This document shows, in pieces, positions 1-6,789 of a stretch of 15,735 nt of DNA (within the stretch, counting starts at the first letter, position 1; every line of letters begins with the position of its first letter). Both the position numbers and the translations under genes were made by a program. The notes under the pieces are model-generated. The model saw only the letters and a list, made by a program, of their open reading frames with translations. It searched no databases and was not told the DNA's origin. Location: contig JANQMT010000063.1 in assembly GCA_028279945.1 (NCBI GenBank), forward strand, positions 1-15,735. Direction: 5' to 3'. The stretch comes from JAKSCF01 sp028279945. Lineage in GTDB: Bacteria > Bacillota > Clostridia > Peptostreptococcales > JAAYPU01.

Positions 1-207
1 ATACCAAAAAACTGGGATTTTTTCATATTTCAAAGCAGATTCATATTGATTTTTCAAGGTGCATAGTTACTTTCACAAGTGGGAAAGTTGAGTTATTAAT
101 CAATATTTAATTGTATTAAAAAAGAAGATTTTGTTTAAATATGTTTCTACATTTAAAACCTTTGAGATATAATAAATAGAGAAACCATTTAAATATGTAA
201 AAACCAG

Positions 208-239
208 AAGCTAGGAATCTATAAAACCCTAGTTTTTTT
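208..239 (+). terminator. Intrinsic terminator
   Basis: AAGCTAGG (208-215) pairs with CCTAGTTT (228-235) with one G-U pair and a 12-nt loop, and a run of seven T (233-239) follows. It lies before the likely promoter of the flavodoxin-like gene. Confidence 0.6.
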
Positions 240-291
240 AATGGTGTGCTTGCTTGTAAATGTGTCGGATAATAAAAAATAAAAAAAATTA

Positions 292-325
292 TATAATAAG
301 TAAAAGAAATAAATAGGAAGGAGAC
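292..325 (+). promoter_or_regulatory. Likely -10 box and SD of the flavodoxin-like gene
   Basis: A perfect TATAAT lies at 292-297, which would start a transcript near 304. The SD AGGAAGGAG (316-324) precedes the ATG at 329. No convincing -35 hexamer is visible 16-18 bp upstream, so the promoter is either weak or activator-dependent. The AraC regulator encoded just downstream is an obvious candidate activator, but that is inference. Confidence 0.45.
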
Positions 326-328
326 ACT

Positions 329-793
329 ATGTATAAAAATGTATTAACAATTTGTGCTTCATTTCATCACAACAATACAATAAATGTCGCTAAAGTTATA
401 GGGGATGAACTGAATGCAAAAATTATGCAGCCCGGTGAATTCAATGTTGAAACTATTTCAGAATATGATTTGATAGGTTTTGGGTCGGGCATATATAACG
501 GTATGCATCATAAAAGTATATTTAACCTAATTGAGGAACTGAAAGTTCAGAATCATAAGCACGCATTTGTATTTTCAACATCTACAATTCCCCTTAAGAC
601 AATGCATAAAAGTCTTAAGCAAAGCTTAACAAAAAAGGGCTTTGATATAATAGGAGAATTTTATTGCAAAGGCTTCATGGATTACAGTTTTACAAAATAC
701 TTGGGAGGCTTAAATAAAGGAAGACCAAATACAAATGATTTAGAAAAAGCACGGGTTTTTGCCAGAAAAATCAACAATACCAATACAGAATAG
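329..793 (+). CDS. Flavodoxin-like protein
   Basis: A 154-residue protein of normal flavodoxin size, probably a soluble FMN-binding electron carrier or small flavoprotein. The N-terminal strand VLTICASFHHNNT is a variant of the flavodoxin phosphate loop, ending in N-N-T instead of the classical T-G-N-T, as in the COG0716 flavodoxin family proteins of clostridia. IGFGSGIYNG (about residues 49-58) fits the second FMN-contacting loop. The ATG has a strong SD (AGGAAGGAG). The stop is 7 bases before the ATG of the araC gene, so the two are probably co-transcribed and translationally coupled. An iron-sulfur flavoprotein gene further right probably belonged to the same redox cluster before an insertion separated them. 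The physiological partner is unknown. Confidence 0.8.
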   Translation: MYKNVLTICASFHHNNTINVAKVIGDELNAKIMQPGEFNVETISEYDLIGFGSGIYNGMHHKSIFNLIEELKVQNHKHAFVFSTSTIPLKTMHKSLKQSLTKKGFDIIGEFYCKGFMDYSFTKYLGGLNKGRPNTNDLEKARVFARKINNTNTE

Positions 794-800
794 TGATGAT

Positions 801-1670
801 ATGGATTATATTGGTTTAATAGAAGACACCATTAAATACATCGAAGAGAATCTGGAAGAAGCGTTAACCTTAGATGCGCTTTCGAAGAGGTTCTATGTTT
901 CCAAGTGTTTTTTCCATAGAATCTTCTCAGCTGTGATGGGTTGTTCTTTAAAAAGGTATATCAATCAACGACGCCTTAATAAGGCGCTGGAGTATGTAAT
1001 GGAAACTTCTGATACAATAGCAGATATCGCATATAGATTGCAATTTTCCTCCCAAGTTTCGTTTACTCGAGCATTTAAAAATTTCTACGGAATGCCGCCC
1101 AGTCAAGTGAGAAAAGAATCAATAGAACTTATTCCAGAGCCTATCCCTAATGTCCTTAAAAGGCCTATGAAGAATTTTAACAGTGATGTTGTAGCGGAGT
1201 TTACCATAGTAGAGGAAGAAGCACTAACTTTAATAGGTTTTTATATGGATGTTGACCTTTCTGACCTAAATATTCAACAAAAGGTAAACTGCAAAGCGGA
1301 AGCTTTTCTTGAATCAATAAGACCAAAAGATAAGTATAATGCCTATGCAGTTTATTTAGGAGCATCTGATGAGAATAAAAGTGACTGCATACGGACTTTC
1401 TTTGGAATTGATTTGAAGCCGCAAAAACAAGCAGCGGATTGGCCAATATACAAGATTCCCAATATGCTCTATGCAAAATTCCGATACACGGGAGATCTAT
1501 TACATATTGGTGACCTTGTTGTTCGAGATTTAGCTAGATGGCTGACAATAGCTAAAATCAAGAGGCAGGAAACGGAAATAAAGTTTATGCAAGCTTATGA
1601 CAAGGTGTATAAAGAAAATGCTTCATCAAACATTTATCTGCCAATATCCGAAATACCGCAAAGGATGTAA
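801..1670 (+). CDS. AraC family regulator with GyrI-like effector domain
   Basis: A 289-residue transcription factor. Residues about 1-100 form two AraC-type helix-turn-helix motifs (LSKRFYVSKCFFHRIF, then the second HTH in IADIAYRLQFSSQVSFTRAF followed by YGMPPSQVRK). The rest, from about AEFTIVEEE on, resembles a GyrI/effector-binding domain, as in Rob-like regulators. I place the start at ATG 801 because family members begin with a short lead such as MDYIGLIEDTIKYIEE. An upstream in-frame TTG at 759 would lie inside the flavodoxin gene and has no SD. The gene follows flavodoxin by 7 bases. Its last 12 codons and downstream leader are duplicated at 3352-3459. The likely role is ligand-responsive control of the neighbouring flavoprotein genes; the ligand is unknown. 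Confidence 0.85.
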   Translation: MDYIGLIEDTIKYIEENLEEALTLDALSKRFYVSKCFFHRIFSAVMGCSLKRYINQRRLNKALEYVMETSDTIADIAYRLQFSSQVSFTRAFKNFYGMPPSQVRKESIELIPEPIPNVLKRPMKNFNSDVVAEFTIVEEEALTLIGFYMDVDLSDLNIQQKVNCKAEAFLESIRPKDKYNAYAVYLGASDENKSDCIRTFFGIDLKPQKQAADWPIYKIPNMLYAKFRYTGDLLHIGDLVVRDLARWLTIAKIKRQETEIKFMQAYDKVYKENASSNIYLPISEIPQRM

Positions 1671-1736
1671 AGAAGGATTTTGATATACCTCCTATACTTA
1701 TAGAAAAGAATAGGAGGTTTTTAATATGAAAATTGT
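1627..1736. repeat. Left copy of 110-bp direct repeat (araC-reductase junction)
   Basis: This copy matches 3350-3459 at a constant offset of 1723 bp with no gaps and about 6 mismatches in 110 positions. It contains the last araC codons, the hairpin that carries the reductase SD, and the first bases of the reductase gene. Here the leader hairpin is ACCTCCTAT (1687-1695) with ATAGGAGGT (1710-1718). Its inner CTTA/TAAG pairing has been lost to substitutions, unlike in the right copy. Confidence 0.9.
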
Positions 1737-1752
1737 ATTTAGAAATAAATGA
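1726..1752 (+). pseudogene. Abandoned 5' fragment of the iron-sulfur flavoprotein gene
   Basis: With an intact SD (AGGAGG at 1712-1717) and ATG, this reading frame begins MKIV exactly like the reductase gene at 3449. It diverges after about 11 bases and stops after eight codons (MKIVFRNK). It is the left relic of the duplicated junction. It may still be translated into an octapeptide, but nothing suggests a function. Confidence 0.75.
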
Positions 1753-1798
1753 TTTTAATAGAGGGTATAAGGTTATATGAAATATATTGGAAATAATG

Positions 1799-1904
1799 TA
1801 TAATATAGAGTGTGTCAAGATTGCTTTTAAGCGGCACTTGTATTTTTCTTTATGTAGAAAAAGAAAAATACTAAAACAAAAACAAACCTAAGGGGGATTT
1901 TAAT
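1799..1904 (+). promoter_or_regulatory. Leader of the stalk-protein gene: -10 box, 12-bp inverted repeat, SD
   Basis: TATAAT lies at 1799-1804, preceded by TG at 1797-1798 but without a clear -35. A perfect 12-bp inverted repeat follows: GTATTTTTCTTT (1840-1851) and AAAGAAAAATAC (1860-1871) with an 8-nt loop. The SD AAGGGGGA (about 1890-1897) precedes the ATG at 1905. The hairpin would fold in the 5' untranslated RNA. It has no T-run after it, so it is not a simple terminator and could stabilise or regulate the message. Confidence 0.45.
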
Positions 1905-3296
1905 ATGGAAAATAAAAGTAAAACAATATTTGTTATCATTATGATCATTATGTTAATACCATTTTCGGCAGCAGCTGAACAGAGTGAGTTAAAGGTATGT
2001 ATTGATGGTGAGTATGTAGATTTTGAAGATACAACAGGCTATCCTTATATAGATGAAAATAACCGAATTCAAGTACCTTTTAGGGTTACACTAGAAGCGT
2101 TTGGTGCAATAGTGAGCTGGAATAATGAATTAAAAATAGCTGTAGCTGAAAAGAATGATATCAAGGTGGTTATCCCTATAGGACAATCTTACATAGAAAA
2201 AGATGAAGAAAAGATAATGAATGATACTATTTCTGTGATTAAAGAGGATAGGGTATATTTACCTATTAGAATTGTAATGGAATGTTTTGATTGTAATGTA
2301 ACATGGAATAGTGACGAGAAAACAGTAGTGGCCACATCCGCAGATCCACAGGAAATTAGTGAAATATATTTAGATTTGTTTGATTATAAGCAAAAAGTAA
2401 AAGAAAACGAGGTTTTAATAGAAGGCAGAACGAATGCTGACAATATACTAAAGATAGATGGAAAAGAGGTCGCTGTAGGAGAAGAAGAAAGATTTTATTA
2501 CCTATTCACAGATTTAGACCCAGAAGAGAATAAGATAATCATCAGTGCTGAAAATGTTGAAACAGGTGAAAAGATTGAAAGAGAAATAAATGTGTATTAT
2601 GAAGTTATAGAAACAGAAGATGGCAGTGAAGAAGAAATACAGGAAGGGAATGAAGACGAACAGGAAGATAGTAAAATATATTTAGATTTGCGTGATTATA
2701 ATAAAAGGGTAAAAAAGAATAGGGTTGGAATATCAGGCCGAACAAATCCAGATAATATATTGAAAATAAATGGTAAGGAGGTTATTATAGCTGAAGATGG
2801 AGAGTTTAACTATATATTTACAAATTTAAATAGAGGAGAGAATAATACTATAGTGGTAAGTGTTGAAAATGATGAAACTGGTGAAAAAATAGAAGAGGAA
2901 ATAAATGTATATTATAAAGTCGTGGAAGATGACTATGAAGAAGAGGAAGATCAAGAAAAAATATACAAAGAAGGCTTTGATAATGAAGAGTCGGAATATG
3001 AAGATCCTGTTATAACATTAGATAAAGAAATTCCAGAAGTAACAGATCAAGAATCGTTTATAATTACTGGAACTTATGAAAATGTTGGAAGAATAATTAT
3101 AAATGGCCCATATAAAAATATAAAAGTAGAGATGAAGGATAATAAGTTTTCTCATACAATAAAACTTTCTACTGGTAAAGATGGTTGGCTTCAGACAGAA
3201 AAAGGGGTTTTAAATGTTATCCAAATAATTGCAGCTAATGGAGATAAGATGCTTGTAAAAGAATACGTAGTTTATTATAAAGAAGAATCCGAATAA
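1905..3296 (+). CDS. Secreted protein with copper-amine-oxidase-like stalk domain and Ig-like repeats
   Basis: A 463-residue exported protein. Residues 1-24 are a signal peptide with a hydrophobic core and an AAA cleavage site before EQ. About residues 28-145 match the copper amine oxidase N-terminal (stalk) domain family common in Clostridia: IQVPFRVTLEAFGAIVSWN and VYLPIRIVMECFDCNVTWN are its paired signature halves. Two homologous about 85-residue modules follow (around 153-238 and 257-342, each starting IYLDL and ending INVYY), spaced 104 residues apart. A third, more divergent module (about 366-460) ends in YVVYY. They look like glucodextranase-B/Ig-type domains separated by very acidic E/D linkers. 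No enzyme active site or sortase motif is visible, so a cell-wall or envelope-associated role is inferred. The gene lies within the segment inserted between araC and the flavoprotein gene. Confidence 0.8.
   Translation: MENKSKTIFVIIMIIMLIPFSAAAEQSELKVCIDGEYVDFEDTTGYPYIDENNRIQVPFRVTLEAFGAIVSWNNELKIAVAEKNDIKVVIPIGQSYIEKDEEKIMNDTISVIKEDRVYLPIRIVMECFDCNVTWNSDEKTVVATSADPQEISEIYLDLFDYKQKVKENEVLIEGRTNADNILKIDGKEVAVGEEERFYYLFTDLDPEENKIIISAENVETGEKIEREINVYYEVIETEDGSEEEIQEGNEDEQEDSKIYLDLRDYNKRVKKNRVGISGRTNPDNILKINGKEVIIAEDGEFNYIFTNLNRGENNTIVVSVENDETGEKIEEEINVYYKVVEDDYEEEEDQEKIYKEGFDNEESEYEDPVITLDKEIPEVTDQESFIITGTYENVGRIIINGPYKNIKVEMKDNKFSHTIKLSTGKDGWLQTEKGVLNVIQIIAANGDKMLVKEYVVYYKEESE
2362..2930 (+). 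repeat. Internal tandem domain duplication in the stalk protein
   Basis: The DNA from 2362 (AAATATATTTAGATTTG) recurs from 2674 with the same first 17 bases and a shared reading frame, at a 312-bp (104-codon) period. The modules are similar in both DNA and protein (IYLDLFDY/IYLDLRDY, GRTNADNILKIDGKEV/GRTNPDNILKINGKEV, ENVETGEKIE/ENDETGEKIE). This indicates a fairly recent intragenic duplication. Confidence 0.85.
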
Positions 3297-3351
3297 TTCC
3301 TTTTTTCGTAGAAAAACCATTTTAAAGTTTAAATAAGCCTACACATTCCCA

Positions 3352-3393
3352 AGCATTTATCTGCCAATATCTGAAATACCGCAAGGGATGTAA
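3352..3393 (+). pseudogene. Relic of the araC 3' end
   Basis: Read in the araC frame, this stretch encodes SIYLPISEIPQGM and a stop, against NIYLPISEIPQRM in the intact gene ending at 1670. There is no start codon or upstream araC homology, so it is a duplicated tail only. Confidence 0.8.
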
Positions 3394-3409
3394 AGAAGGA
3401 TTATGATAT

Positions 3410-3441
3410 ACCTCCTATACTTATAGCTAAGAATAGGAGGT
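3410..3441 (+). promoter_or_regulatory. Hairpin that sequesters the SD of the flavoprotein gene
   Basis: ACCTCCTAT (3410-3418) pairs with ATAGGAGGT (3433-3441). Inside, CTTA (3420-3423) pairs with TAAG (3428-3431) around a TAGC loop. The 3' arm contains the AGGAGG SD (3435-3440) of the gene starting at 3449, and TTTTT (3441-3445) follows directly. It can therefore act as a terminator for read-through from upstream, as an SD mask, or as both. Confidence 0.6.
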
Positions 3442-3448
3442 TTTTAAT

Positions 3449-4162
3449 ATGAAAATTGTTGCATATAATGGAAGTCCAAAGGGAAAGAATAGTGCTACGC
3501 ATTTAATGATTAATGAGGTTTTAAAAGGGGCTGGTGAAAAAGGGGCAGATGTTGTGAATTACACACTTTCAGAGAAAAATATTCAACATTGCAAGGGATG
3601 CTTTCATTGTTGGTATGTGGAGAAAAATAAATGCGTATTAAATGATGATATGGAAGATGCTATATCTCATTTTGAAAATATGGATATACTCATACTGGGC
3701 ACACCACTTTATTTTGATAATGTCTCTGGGATGTTAAAAATATTCTTAGATCGTTGTATTGCCTATGGATCATATTTTATAGAGAAAGATGAGCATGGAG
3801 AAAGCAAGCATATTGATGCATTTAAAGAAAAGCATGATGGTAAGCATGCTCCTAGAATTGTTGTAATAAGCAATAGTGGGTTCGCAGAACAAAGTCAGTT
3901 CCAAGCATTAGAGTTTATGATGGATCGAATGGCAAGAAATATGAGTTCAGAAGTCATAGCAAAAATCTTTAGGAGCCAGGGACCGCTTTTGACGTTGGAT
4001 AATGAACAACTAGAACCAATGATTAATGATTATAGGGCTTTGCTGAGGCAGGCAGGAAGAGAAATAGCTGAAAAGTTGCATATTACTCATGTGACACAGT
4101 CAAAATTAAATGTGCCCCTGATACCGGTAGATGTATATAACCAACAGATCAATAATCGTTAA
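3449..4162 (+). CDS. Iron-sulfur flavoprotein / NADPH-dependent FMN reductase family protein
   Basis: A 237-residue flavodoxin-fold protein. MKIVAYNGSPKGKNSATHLM is the strand-loop-helix of the FMN reductase family that binds the FMN phosphate. Cysteines C48, C51, C54 and C62 form CX2CX2CX7C, the compact motif that ligates a 4Fe-4S cluster in iron-sulfur flavoproteins (Isf). ILGTPLYFDNVSGMLKIFLDR (about 83-103) is the conserved second flavin loop and dimer helix. It probably transfers electrons between ferredoxin or NAD(P)H and an unknown acceptor in the anaerobic cytoplasm. The ATG has AGGAGG at 8-nt spacing, but this SD is held in a hairpin. A duplicated junction suggests the gene once lay directly behind araC. 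A strong terminator follows. Confidence 0.85.
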   Translation: MKIVAYNGSPKGKNSATHLMINEVLKGAGEKGADVVNYTLSEKNIQHCKGCFHCWYVEKNKCVLNDDMEDAISHFENMDILILGTPLYFDNVSGMLKIFLDRCIAYGSYFIEKDEHGESKHIDAFKEKHDGKHAPRIVVISNSGFAEQSQFQALEFMMDRMARNMSSEVIAKIFRSQGPLLTLDNEQLEPMINDYRALLRQAGREIAEKLHITHVTQSKLNVPLIPVDVYNQQINNR

Positions 4163-4166
4163 ATAA

Positions 4167-4209
4167 AATCAACAAGTCAATAAAACTGTGACTTGTTGAT
4201 TATTTTTTT
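4167..4209 (+). terminator. Intrinsic terminator of the flavoprotein gene
   Basis: A perfect 13-bp stem, AATCAACAAGTCA (4167-4179) with TGACTTGTTGATT (4189-4201), has a 9-nt loop and is followed by A and seven T. Confidence 0.9.
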
Positions 4210-4253
4210 ATTATGAGATATAAGCAATCAAGTAAAATTGTATCAGAATTTGG

Positions 4254-4285
4254 TATAATTAGGTATGATGTTAAATAAGGAAAGG
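4254..4285 (+). promoter_or_regulatory. Extended -10 promoter and SD of the SGNH hydrolase gene
   Basis: TGGTATAAT (TATAAT at 4254-4259, TGn extension before it) has no clear -35. Transcription would begin near 4266, at or inside the first possible ATG codons (4265, 4268), which makes these unlikely starts. The SD AAGGAAAGGA lies at about 4277-4286, well placed for the TTG at 4295. Confidence 0.6.
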
Positions 4286-4294
4286 ATGGTTTGT

Positions 4295-4933
4295 TTGAAA
4301 AATATTCTTTGCTACGGAGATTCAAATACCTGGGGATACAATGCTGCAACAAAAGACCGTTTTCCTGCCCATGCAAGATGGACAGGTGTTTTGAGCAGAG
4401 AACTAGGTCCAGGATATAAGATAATTGAAGAAGGACTAAATGGAAGGACCACCGTATGGAATGATCCTATAGAGGGATACAAAAACGGAAAGGACTACCT
4501 AATACCTTGTTTGGAGTCCCAAAGGCCTCTTGACCTTGTTATTATTATGCTTGGTACAAATGATTTGAAAAAGCGTTTTTCTCTTTCCGCCTTCGATATC
4601 TCAGAAGGAGCAAGAGTACTGGTTGAAATTGCAATGAGAAACGGTGAAGACTGCAATGGAAATCCACCCAAAATACTTCTGGTATCACCTATTCTGGTAG
4701 GAGACATATATCAATCACAGTGGGGTGAACTGTTTGATTATGAAAACAGTATTGAAAGGTCTAAGAAATTTGCAAGTTATTACAAATCTAAGGCTGAAGA
4801 ACTGGGCTGCGAATTCATGAATGCAGCAGAGTATGCAGACCCCAGCCCTATTGATGCAATTCATATGGATGCTTCTGAGCACAAAAAGCTTGGAGAGGCT
4901 TTTGCAAAAAAAGTTAAAGAAATTATTGGATAA
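4295..4933 (+). CDS. SGNH/GDSL family hydrolase (arylesterase-like)
   Basis: A 212-residue cytoplasmic esterase or lipase of the SGNH superfamily. All blocks are present: CYGDSNTWGY with nucleophile Ser10, EEGLNGRTT with oxyanion Gly47, MLGTND (G87-D90) with the block III Asn89, and DAIH with Asp187 and His190 completing the triad. GDSNTWG places it near the bacterial arylesterase/acyl-CoA-type esterases. The physiological ester is unknown. I choose the TTG at 4295 because family members begin MKNILCYGDSN and because a -10 box ending at 4259 puts the transcript start on top of the upstream ATG codons. The alternative starts ATG 4265 and ATG 4286 would add only 3-10 residues. It is a single-gene unit between two terminators. 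Confidence 0.85.
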   Translation: MKNILCYGDSNTWGYNAATKDRFPAHARWTGVLSRELGPGYKIIEEGLNGRTTVWNDPIEGYKNGKDYLIPCLESQRPLDLVIIMLGTNDLKKRFSLSAFDISEGARVLVEIAMRNGEDCNGNPPKILLVSPILVGDIYQSQWGELFDYENSIERSKKFASYYKSKAEELGCEFMNAAEYADPSPIDAIHMDASEHKKLGEAFAKKVKEIIG

Positions 4934-4962
4934 ACATTAAATTATTAAATAGCATTCAAATA

Positions 4963-5004
4963 AAAAAATACTGATAAGATTTGATAATCTCACCAGTATT
5001 TTTT
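4963..5004. terminator. Bidirectional terminator between convergent genes
   Basis: AAAAAATACTG (4963-4973) pairs perfectly with CAGTATTTTTT (4994-5004). Inside, AGATT pairs with AATCT. A/T tracts on both sides supply U-runs in either direction. It serves the SGNH gene on the plus strand and the DUF554 gene on the minus strand. A second AT-rich dyad, TAAATGAT (5014-5021) with ATCATTTA (5031-5038), lies nearer the DUF554 stop. Confidence 0.85.
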
Positions 5005-5060
5005 ATTTAGGAATAAATGATCAAAATGAAATCATTTAGATTTTATGAAATGAAACTTCA

Positions 5061-5777
5061 TTACCCAAATAAATTCGCTACACTTTTAAAGATATTATTT
5101 ATAAACGGTACGTAATAAATGACAGGGATAAATAATGAAGGTATTAGATTTATTGTTTTTATCTTTTTTATTTCAAGAATATTAATACCTGTACTAAATA
5201 TTAAAATACCGCCTATTATTGAAACTTGACCTAGAATTTCAGGTGTTACAAAAGGAGCGATAAATTGAGCTGATAGATATATGGTTCCTTGCCATATAAA
5301 TAGTACAATAGCTGATAGTATGATGCCTATGCCAAAGGTTGATGCCAATATCATAGACGTGACGCCATCCAGTAATGCATTGGTAAATAATAAAGTATTA
5401 TCGCCTTTTAACGCGCTTTCTATGGGGCCTAAAATAGACAATGTGCCCACACAAAAGAGTAAAACAGCAGTGGTTAACCCATCTATTAAATTACTCTCGT
5501 TATTTCGTTTAAACCTATCTCCTAATTGATTAACTTTGGCTTCTATATCTAACGCCTCACCAATAAAGCCTCCCAGAACTAAGCTAATGATAAAAAGAAG
5601 AGGTTCTTTACTTTGGGATACATTATTTACGATACATGTTATCCCTAGTGAGATTGCTACTAATCCAAGAGCTTGCATTATGGTTGATTTATATTTTTCT
5701 TTTATGCCCTTTTTTAGTAATGAGCCGACTACACTTCCCGCTGCAATGGTACTTGCATTTACAATGGTTCCTAACAT
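5061..5777 (-). CDS. DUF554 family integral membrane protein
   Basis: A 238-residue protein with about six to seven hydrophobic segments and the characteristic DUF554 beginning MLGTIVNASTIAAGSVVGSLL, then Gly-rich membrane helices (LGLVAISLGI, LVLGGFIGEALDIE). GVTSMILASTFGIGI is another typical stretch. The family is widespread in Bacillota and has no firmly established function; transport has been proposed. I start it at the second of two adjacent ATG codons (5777) because AGGAGG is then 6 nt away; an earlier start would read through the hairpin leader. It follows the MerR-type regulator gene by 63 bases on the same strand, so the two probably form an operon, with the leader hairpin tuning translation of this second gene. 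Confidence 0.8.
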   Translation of the reverse strand: MLGTIVNASTIAAGSVVGSLLKKGIKEKYKSTIMQALGLVAISLGITCIVNNVSQSKEPLLFIISLVLGGFIGEALDIEAKVNQLGDRFKRNNESNLIDGLTTAVLLFCVGTLSILGPIESALKGDNTLLFTNALLDGVTSMILASTFGIGIILSAIVLFIWQGTIYLSAQFIAPFVTPEILGQVSIIGGILIFSTGINILEIKKIKTINLIPSLFIPVIYYVPFINNIFKSVANLFG

Positions 5778-5788
5778 CATTTCCCTCC

Positions 5789-5818
5789 TAAATAAGTATA
5801 GATCTTTATACTTATTTA
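5789..5818 (-). promoter_or_regulatory. 12-bp inverted repeat in the DUF554 leader
   Basis: TAAATAAGTATA (5789-5800) and TATACTTATTTA (5807-5818) form a perfect 12-bp stem with a 6-nt loop in the merR-DUF554 intergenic RNA. Its 3' foot runs directly into the AGGAGG SD. No U-run follows, so it is not an ordinary terminator. It could limit ribosome access, stop 3' exonucleases, or be a DNA operator. Confidence 0.6.
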
Positions 5819-5840
5819 AAACCATCCAGTAGCTGGAGAG

Positions 5841-6662
5841 TCAATACTTTTCTACCGGTATTTGTATTTCGGTCAAGTGGTTTTCCTCATTCTTGGAGAT
5901 GTATTGGTCAATGATGACTCTTTCCATTGCATCACCTATGATTTTATAATTATATTCTTCTAAATATTCCAGTAGTATTTCATAATATTTTGCCGATTCA
6001 CTATGGTCACCGCCTCTATAGCGAATACATGCATATTCACCTTGCTGGAGTGTCTTAAGTAATTGGCTGTCTACCTTTTCTTCTATTAATATAAATATGG
6101 AATTATACTCATAAAAGTTGTGCTTTCTTATGTTGTCTATAGAGACGGTGAGTCCTACTCTGCCTATCATGATTGTGGAAGTGACTTTGGCCATATTTTC
6201 TAATTTCCTAAGAGAGATCTCTAATTCTGATTCCGTATTAATTTTTTCTTTTAAACTTAAAATTCTTCTTTCTGGAATATTTTTTATTTTTACAATCCCA
6301 AGTTCTTTGAGTTTTCGTCCTTCTTCAATCTCCTTGATTCGGTTGTCAAATCTATTTTTTATTACCATCAATTGATTAATTTTGTGCTCTGTAATACTTT
6401 TTTCTCTTTTTAAAAGGTCTAAAAAATAATCAAGGTTTCTAATCTCTAAATTACTTTTTATTTCTTTTAAAGGGATTCCTAAAAATTTTAAATAGTTAAT
6501 GGTATTTAATTGTTCGAATTGTTCAATGGAATAATATCTGTATCCATTATCCTTATTGACTTCAATGGGCTTAAATAGCCCTATTTCATCATAATATCTT
6601 AATGTTTTAATAGGTATATTATGTAATTTTGACATTTCACCAATAGAAAATTTGTTTTTCAT
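5841..6662 (-). CDS. MerR family regulator with GyrI-like effector domain
   Basis: A 273-residue regulator of BmrR/BltR type. Residues 1-75 are the winged-helix MerR DNA-binding domain (FSIGEMSKLHNIPIKTLRYYDEIGLFKP, then NGYRYYSIEQFEQLNTI). Residues about 80-118 form the coiled-coil dimerisation helix (LLKREKSITEHKINQLMVIK). The remainder is a ligand-binding GyrI-like domain. Such proteins sense lipophilic cations or drugs and activate a promoter with an over-long 19-bp spacer. The start is ATG 6662 with SD AAGGATGG. A dyad (TTTAAAC 6662-6668, GTTTAAA 6678-6684) overlaps the SD and start. It is divergent from the MATE efflux gene and upstream of DUF554, so control of efflux is the likely role. 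Confidence 0.85.
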   Translation of the reverse strand: MKNKFSIGEMSKLHNIPIKTLRYYDEIGLFKPIEVNKDNGYRYYSIEQFEQLNTINYLKFLGIPLKEIKSNLEIRNLDYFLDLLKREKSITEHKINQLMVIKNRFDNRIKEIEEGRKLKELGIVKIKNIPERRILSLKEKINTESELEISLRKLENMAKVTSTIMIGRVGLTVSIDNIRKHNFYEYNSIFILIEEKVDSQLLKTLQQGEYACIRYRGGDHSESAKYYEILLEYLEEYNYKIIGDAMERVIIDQYISKNEENHLTEIQIPVEKY

Positions 6663-6748
6663 TTAAACCATCCTTATGTTTAAACTATTTAAATTTGTTT
6701 TATCTAAAGTTATATGAATTATTGTACCATAGATATACTAAAGTTAAA
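6662..6748 (-). promoter_or_regulatory. Candidate merR promoter and start-site dyad
   Basis: On the minus strand TTTAAC (6748-6743) and TACAAT (6726-6721) are spaced by 16 bp, with TGG extending the -10. The dyad TTTAAAC / GTTTAAA at 6662-6684 spans the SD and initiation codon and might be an autoregulatory site or an RNA hairpin. Confidence 0.4.
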
Positions 6749-6789
6749 TATGGTTCTCCAACGCCATGCAAATCTTTGTTAATACTTTG

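Larger units (their letters stand above)
1..328. other. Intergenic region upstream of the flavodoxin-like gene
   Basis: I see no coding region on either strand. The stretch is A/T-rich and holds a short dyad (ACTTTC at 69-74, GAAAGT at 83-88), a TATAAT box at 168-173 without a good -35, an intrinsic terminator ending near 239, and a second TATAAT box at 292-297 that probably serves the flavodoxin-like gene. The terminator may end a gene lying to the left of the window or a short transcript starting near 180. Confidence 0.6.
3350..3459. repeat. Right copy of 110-bp direct repeat (araC-reductase junction)
   Basis: This is the partner of 1627-1736, ungapped and about 95% identical. It places a copy of the araC tail, the leader hairpin and the SD directly in front of the complete flavoprotein gene. 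Confidence 0.9.

Noticed and set aside
1201..1818. Minus-strand open frames opposite the first AraC gene
   Set aside because: They run antisense to a well-supported gene, have no SD and give low-complexity translations.
1627..3459. An insertion sequence as the cause of the duplicated junction
   Set aside because: There is no transposase, I could not find terminal inverted repeats, and the duplication is about ten times longer than usual target-site duplications.
5281..5832. Plus-strand open frames opposite the DUF554 gene
   Set aside because: They mirror the membrane-protein codons and lack SD sequences and recognisable motifs.
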